DNA from: Hyphomonadaceae bacterium ML37
GTDB lineage: Bacteria > Pseudomonadota > Alphaproteobacteria > Caulobacterales > Maricaulaceae
Assembly: GCA_027627685.1 (NCBI GenBank)
Contig: CP091241.1
Coordinates: forward strand, 640,942 to 704,941
Direction: 5' to 3'
DNA length: 64,000 bases
Below are positions 62,121 to 64,000 of this stretch, piece after piece. Under the pieces are notes generated by a model. That model saw only the letters and a list, made by a program, of their open reading frames with translations. It was not told the origin of the DNA and did no database searches. Each line of letters opens with the position of its first letter. The first letter of the stretch is position 1. The translations under genes were made by a program, and so were the position numbers.

Positions 62121-62702
62121 ATGAATCTGATCTATATTGATGAGAGCGGGCTTTATGAAAATAGTGACATAGATTGTCTATGTCAGAAATATGAAATACC
62201 AGTTTCTGAAAGACTTACACTTACAAATGTTATTGAGGACGCTGGCAGAACATATCTGGATCGTCGCAGGCTGCACTTTCAGCCGGGGATGTTGCCGCGA
62301 ACTCGGCGAGATTTGCGCCAAGCTAGAAACCTAATTGCTGCTCTCATCGAGGCAACGCCAAAGCCTGGCCAGGTCGCTGCAGACCAGGCCAGTGTTAACA
62401 TCAGCCGCTTCCACTTGGCTGCTTTGCGCGAGGGCGGGCAGAGATCTGGAATGCGTGCGCCTGCTGGTGGCCGTCTCGATGAGGTTTACAGCACGCTCGC
62501 ATGGCTCGCTCGCCTGTATGATCATGCGCTTGAGGTCTGCGAGGGGCCGGGCGAGGAGCCAATGGCAGCCTGGCGCGCTGCGCTGACGCATTTTTACATA
62601 CGTGTCCTGAAGCGCTCGCCAACCAAACCCAATGACCCCGTCCTGGAGAGCTTCCTTGCCGACTGCCAAGCACCGCTTCAGCGGCGAGCAGCAGACGAAT
62701 GA
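62121..62702 (+). CDS. hypothetical protein in island, unknown
   Basis: A 193-residue soluble protein (MNLIYIDESGLYENSDIDCL...). The first 55 residues are acidic and coded by A+T-rich DNA; the remainder is helical and rich in Ala and Arg (LRQARNLIAALIEAT, LDEVYSTLAWLARLYDHALE). No signal peptide, membrane helix or recognised motif. Its position between IS elements with shifted composition suggests recent acquisition. Confidence 0.6.
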   Translation: MNLIYIDESGLYENSDIDCLCQKYEIPVSERLTLTNVIEDAGRTYLDRRRLHFQPGMLPRTRRDLRQARNLIAALIEATPKPGQVAADQASVNISRFHLAALREGGQRSGMRAPAGGRLDEVYSTLAWLARLYDHALEVCEGPGEEPMAAWRAALTHFYIRVLKRSPTKPNDPVLESFLADCQAPLQRRAADE

Positions 62703-62875
62703 GCCCACAGTGCGTATTGATATGATGTTTGTAATTGTATTGCCCTTCATCATTAAATTATTTAAACTGAATCTCATATATACAGCATTTTAATGCAGCT
62801 TGAGGTTCTTAGATTTATAAAGCGTCAGATTAAACTATGCTACGTAGTCGATTCAGAGCAAGTTGAGGCAGAACG

Positions 62876-63505
62876 ATGAAATCCAGCAAGATGCTTTCTA
62901 TCCTCGCCGCTGACATGGTGGTTGTCGGCTCGATCTCTTCACATGGTGATGTGCAGATCGATGGAAGGGTGGAGGGGAGAGTGCAGGCTGGATTGTTAGA
63001 CATTGGTCCAGACGGTTTTATCAAAGGTGAAGCCTTAGCGCTTAAAGAAGCCTTGGTGCGCGGCCGTCTCGAGGGCCAGTTGAAATCACAAACCGTGGCA
63101 CTCGCATCGAGCGCGTCAGTCCAAGGTGAGATCGTCCATGCGGCGTTAAAGGTCGAAATGGGTGCTTTCCTTGAGGGGCGCTGCCGGCGTGTTTCGGATG
63201 GGGACAGTCGATTTGCCTCTCTGGAAACCAGCTCGAGCGGATATTCCGCGGTCCAGCCAGACCCAATTCCAGAGCCGGTCACCACATTCAGCATTGAGAC
63301 GCCGCCAGGGGCGATAGAGGCTGTGATGACTGAGTTTAACGAGGCTGACATTGAGGCGATGGTGGTTGACGCTTCAGGCAGTGGCGCCAATCAAAGACGC
63401 TCTCGAACTCAGCCAGTTCCTTTAAGCGCTGATGACAAGACCGGCATGAAGCCGCCACATCCATCTGCAGTAACTCCCAATCCCGAAGGTGCGGCTGAAT
63501 CGTGA
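62876..63505 (+). CDS. bactofilin (polymer-forming cytoskeletal protein)
   Basis: A 209-residue protein with the bactofilin right-handed beta-helix (DUF583) in residues about 10-105: DMVVVGSISSHGDVQIDGRV, then KEALVRGRLEGQLKSQTVAL and VQGEIVHAALKVEMGAFLEG. The Ser/Pro/Glu-rich tail is disordered. Bactofilins form filaments that anchor envelope enzymes or stalk factors. Here it sits alone in IS-bordered, A+T-shifted DNA. The ATG has GAGG about 8 nt upstream. Confidence 0.88.
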   Translation: MKSSKMLSILAADMVVVGSISSHGDVQIDGRVEGRVQAGLLDIGPDGFIKGEALALKEALVRGRLEGQLKSQTVALASSASVQGEIVHAALKVEMGAFLEGRCRRVSDGDSRFASLETSSSGYSAVQPDPIPEPVTTFSIETPPGAIEAVMTEFNEADIEAMVVDASGSGANQRRSRTQPVPLSADDKTGMKPPHPSAVTPNPEGAAES

Positions 63506-63773
63506 TGGCACAAATATAATCTTTGCTAACAACTATAAATCGTATCAGGCGATCGCCATCTCAGTTTGCCTAATCAGCTAAGCGCACTATTTCACATGCG
63601 CTGAGTGCTGGCAGGATAGCTGGACCAGTCGGGGAGGCGGCGAGGCCAGATACAGCTGTTTGGGGCAGCGTGTCTGGCCTTCATTCTGAACGGGTTAGAG
63701 GGGCCTGAAAGCGCTACGGTGCCACACCCTATGCGCCAAGCCTCTCTTCAACAAGACTTTATCGCGAGCGAGT

Positions 63774-64000
63774 TGACCCAGCCCCCTGATCCGGGCCGTG
63801 AGTTAGTAGAGTCTGTTCGCCTTTCTTTCTGGGTTGATGTGGTTGGTCAAGGCCCGGTGAGCGGAGCTTGCGCGTAGCTCAAGCGAGCCGGGCCGGGGGT
63901 GACGGGTTCGCTCGGCGTAGACACAGGGCGCAAGCCCACCAAGCGCGGTGTGCGGACGCTGGGTGTTGTAGTCGATCCTCCACGCCTCGATCAGGCCGCG
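63774..64000 (-). mobile_element. IS3-family element, right end, truncated by window edge
   Basis: Begins at a TG-ended terminal sequence (TGACCCAGCCCCCTGATCC) and contains the transposase 3' end. The rest of the element lies beyond the window. The terminus position is inferred; the 5' end and any target duplication cannot be seen. Between the bactofilin stop and 63773 are 268 bp with no gene. Confidence 0.7.
63803..64000 (-). CDS. IS3-family transposase orfB, C-terminal 65 residues (partial)
   Basis: Read leftward from the edge: GLIEAWRIDYNTQRPHTALG is the classic C-terminal signature of IS3 orfB (IDYNxxRPHxALGG), then GLAPCVYAERTRHPRPGSLE, ending ...KANRLY and a TAA at 63803-63805. The N-terminal catalytic core is outside the window. 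Confidence 0.93.
   Translation of the reverse strand, partial: RGLIEAWRIDYNTQRPHTALGGLAPCVYAERTRHPRPGSLELRASSAHRALTNHINPERKANRLY

Noticed and set aside
60175..64000. tRNA-integrated island with attachment-site repeat
   Set aside because: No copy of the tRNA-Ser 3' end is seen downstream and no integrase is in the window, so only an accessory segment can be claimed.

Overview
This is 64 kb of high-GC DNA that reads as the chromosome of an alphaproteobacterium, most likely of the Hyphomonadaceae/Maricaulaceae type. The support is the GC-rich coding DNA, two TonB-dependent receptors, a PhaR/PhaB pair, a type-2 isoleucyl-tRNA synthetase, a spinster-type MFS transporter, a REDY-like protein and a DHS-like polyamine operon. 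That placement is inference from gene content. No CRISPR array, prophage, rRNA operon or complete biosynthetic megacluster is visible.

Layout. 0-13.3 kb: gamma-glutamyltransferase, a LysR regulator divergent from a TonB receptor, a MATE pump, an S49 peptidase, a TrmN6-like methyltransferase with a DUF2007 partner, polyprenyl diphosphate synthase, a 5'-nucleotidase lipoprotein and threonine ammonia-lyase. 13.4-22.7 kb: an OmpA protein with 25 consecutive prolines, TauE/SafE and MFS transporters, then a tight minus-strand operon (REDY-like, SDR, polysaccharide deacetylase, CpcT/CpeT-like, VOC lipoprotein) divergent from a methyltransferase. 22.7-32.9 kb: orphan HicB, unknown proteins, phaB divergent from phaR, two tiny coupled ORFs, membrane-sugar glycosyltransferases and HMG-CoA lyase. 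32.9-44.9 kb: yidD, a NifU/IscU-like protein, cysS, folE, pstS, an ornithine-decarboxylase/deoxyhypusine-synthase-like operon, an L,D-transpeptidase, and a DUF6607 gene divergent from a heme-type TonB receptor with Fur-like inverted repeats between them. 45-46.9 kb: an lpxR (lipid A 3'-O-deacylase) gene split by an 849-bp IS5-family element; removing the IS and one TA restores the frame. 47-60 kb: nrdB, nth, leuS, ileS, an alpha/beta hydrolase, a DAAO-like flavoprotein with a permuted order of motifs, a bile-acid-type symporter, a sulfotransferase, a SerB-like phosphatase and msrA.

60-64 kb is an accessory segment starting beside a tRNA-Ser(GGA). It holds an IS3-family element whose head has been replaced by a perfect 249-bp inverted copy of its own tail, then an AT-richer stretch with an unknown gene and a bactofilin, then the 3' end of a second IS3-family element running off the window.

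The strongest leads are the DAAO-like protein with its C-terminal motifs at the N-terminus, the ODC-DHS-like polyamine operon, the cleanly reversible lpxR disruption, and the two-tailed IS3 element. Starts were reassigned where an upstream in-frame extension lacked a ribosome binding site; several genes use GTG or TTG.
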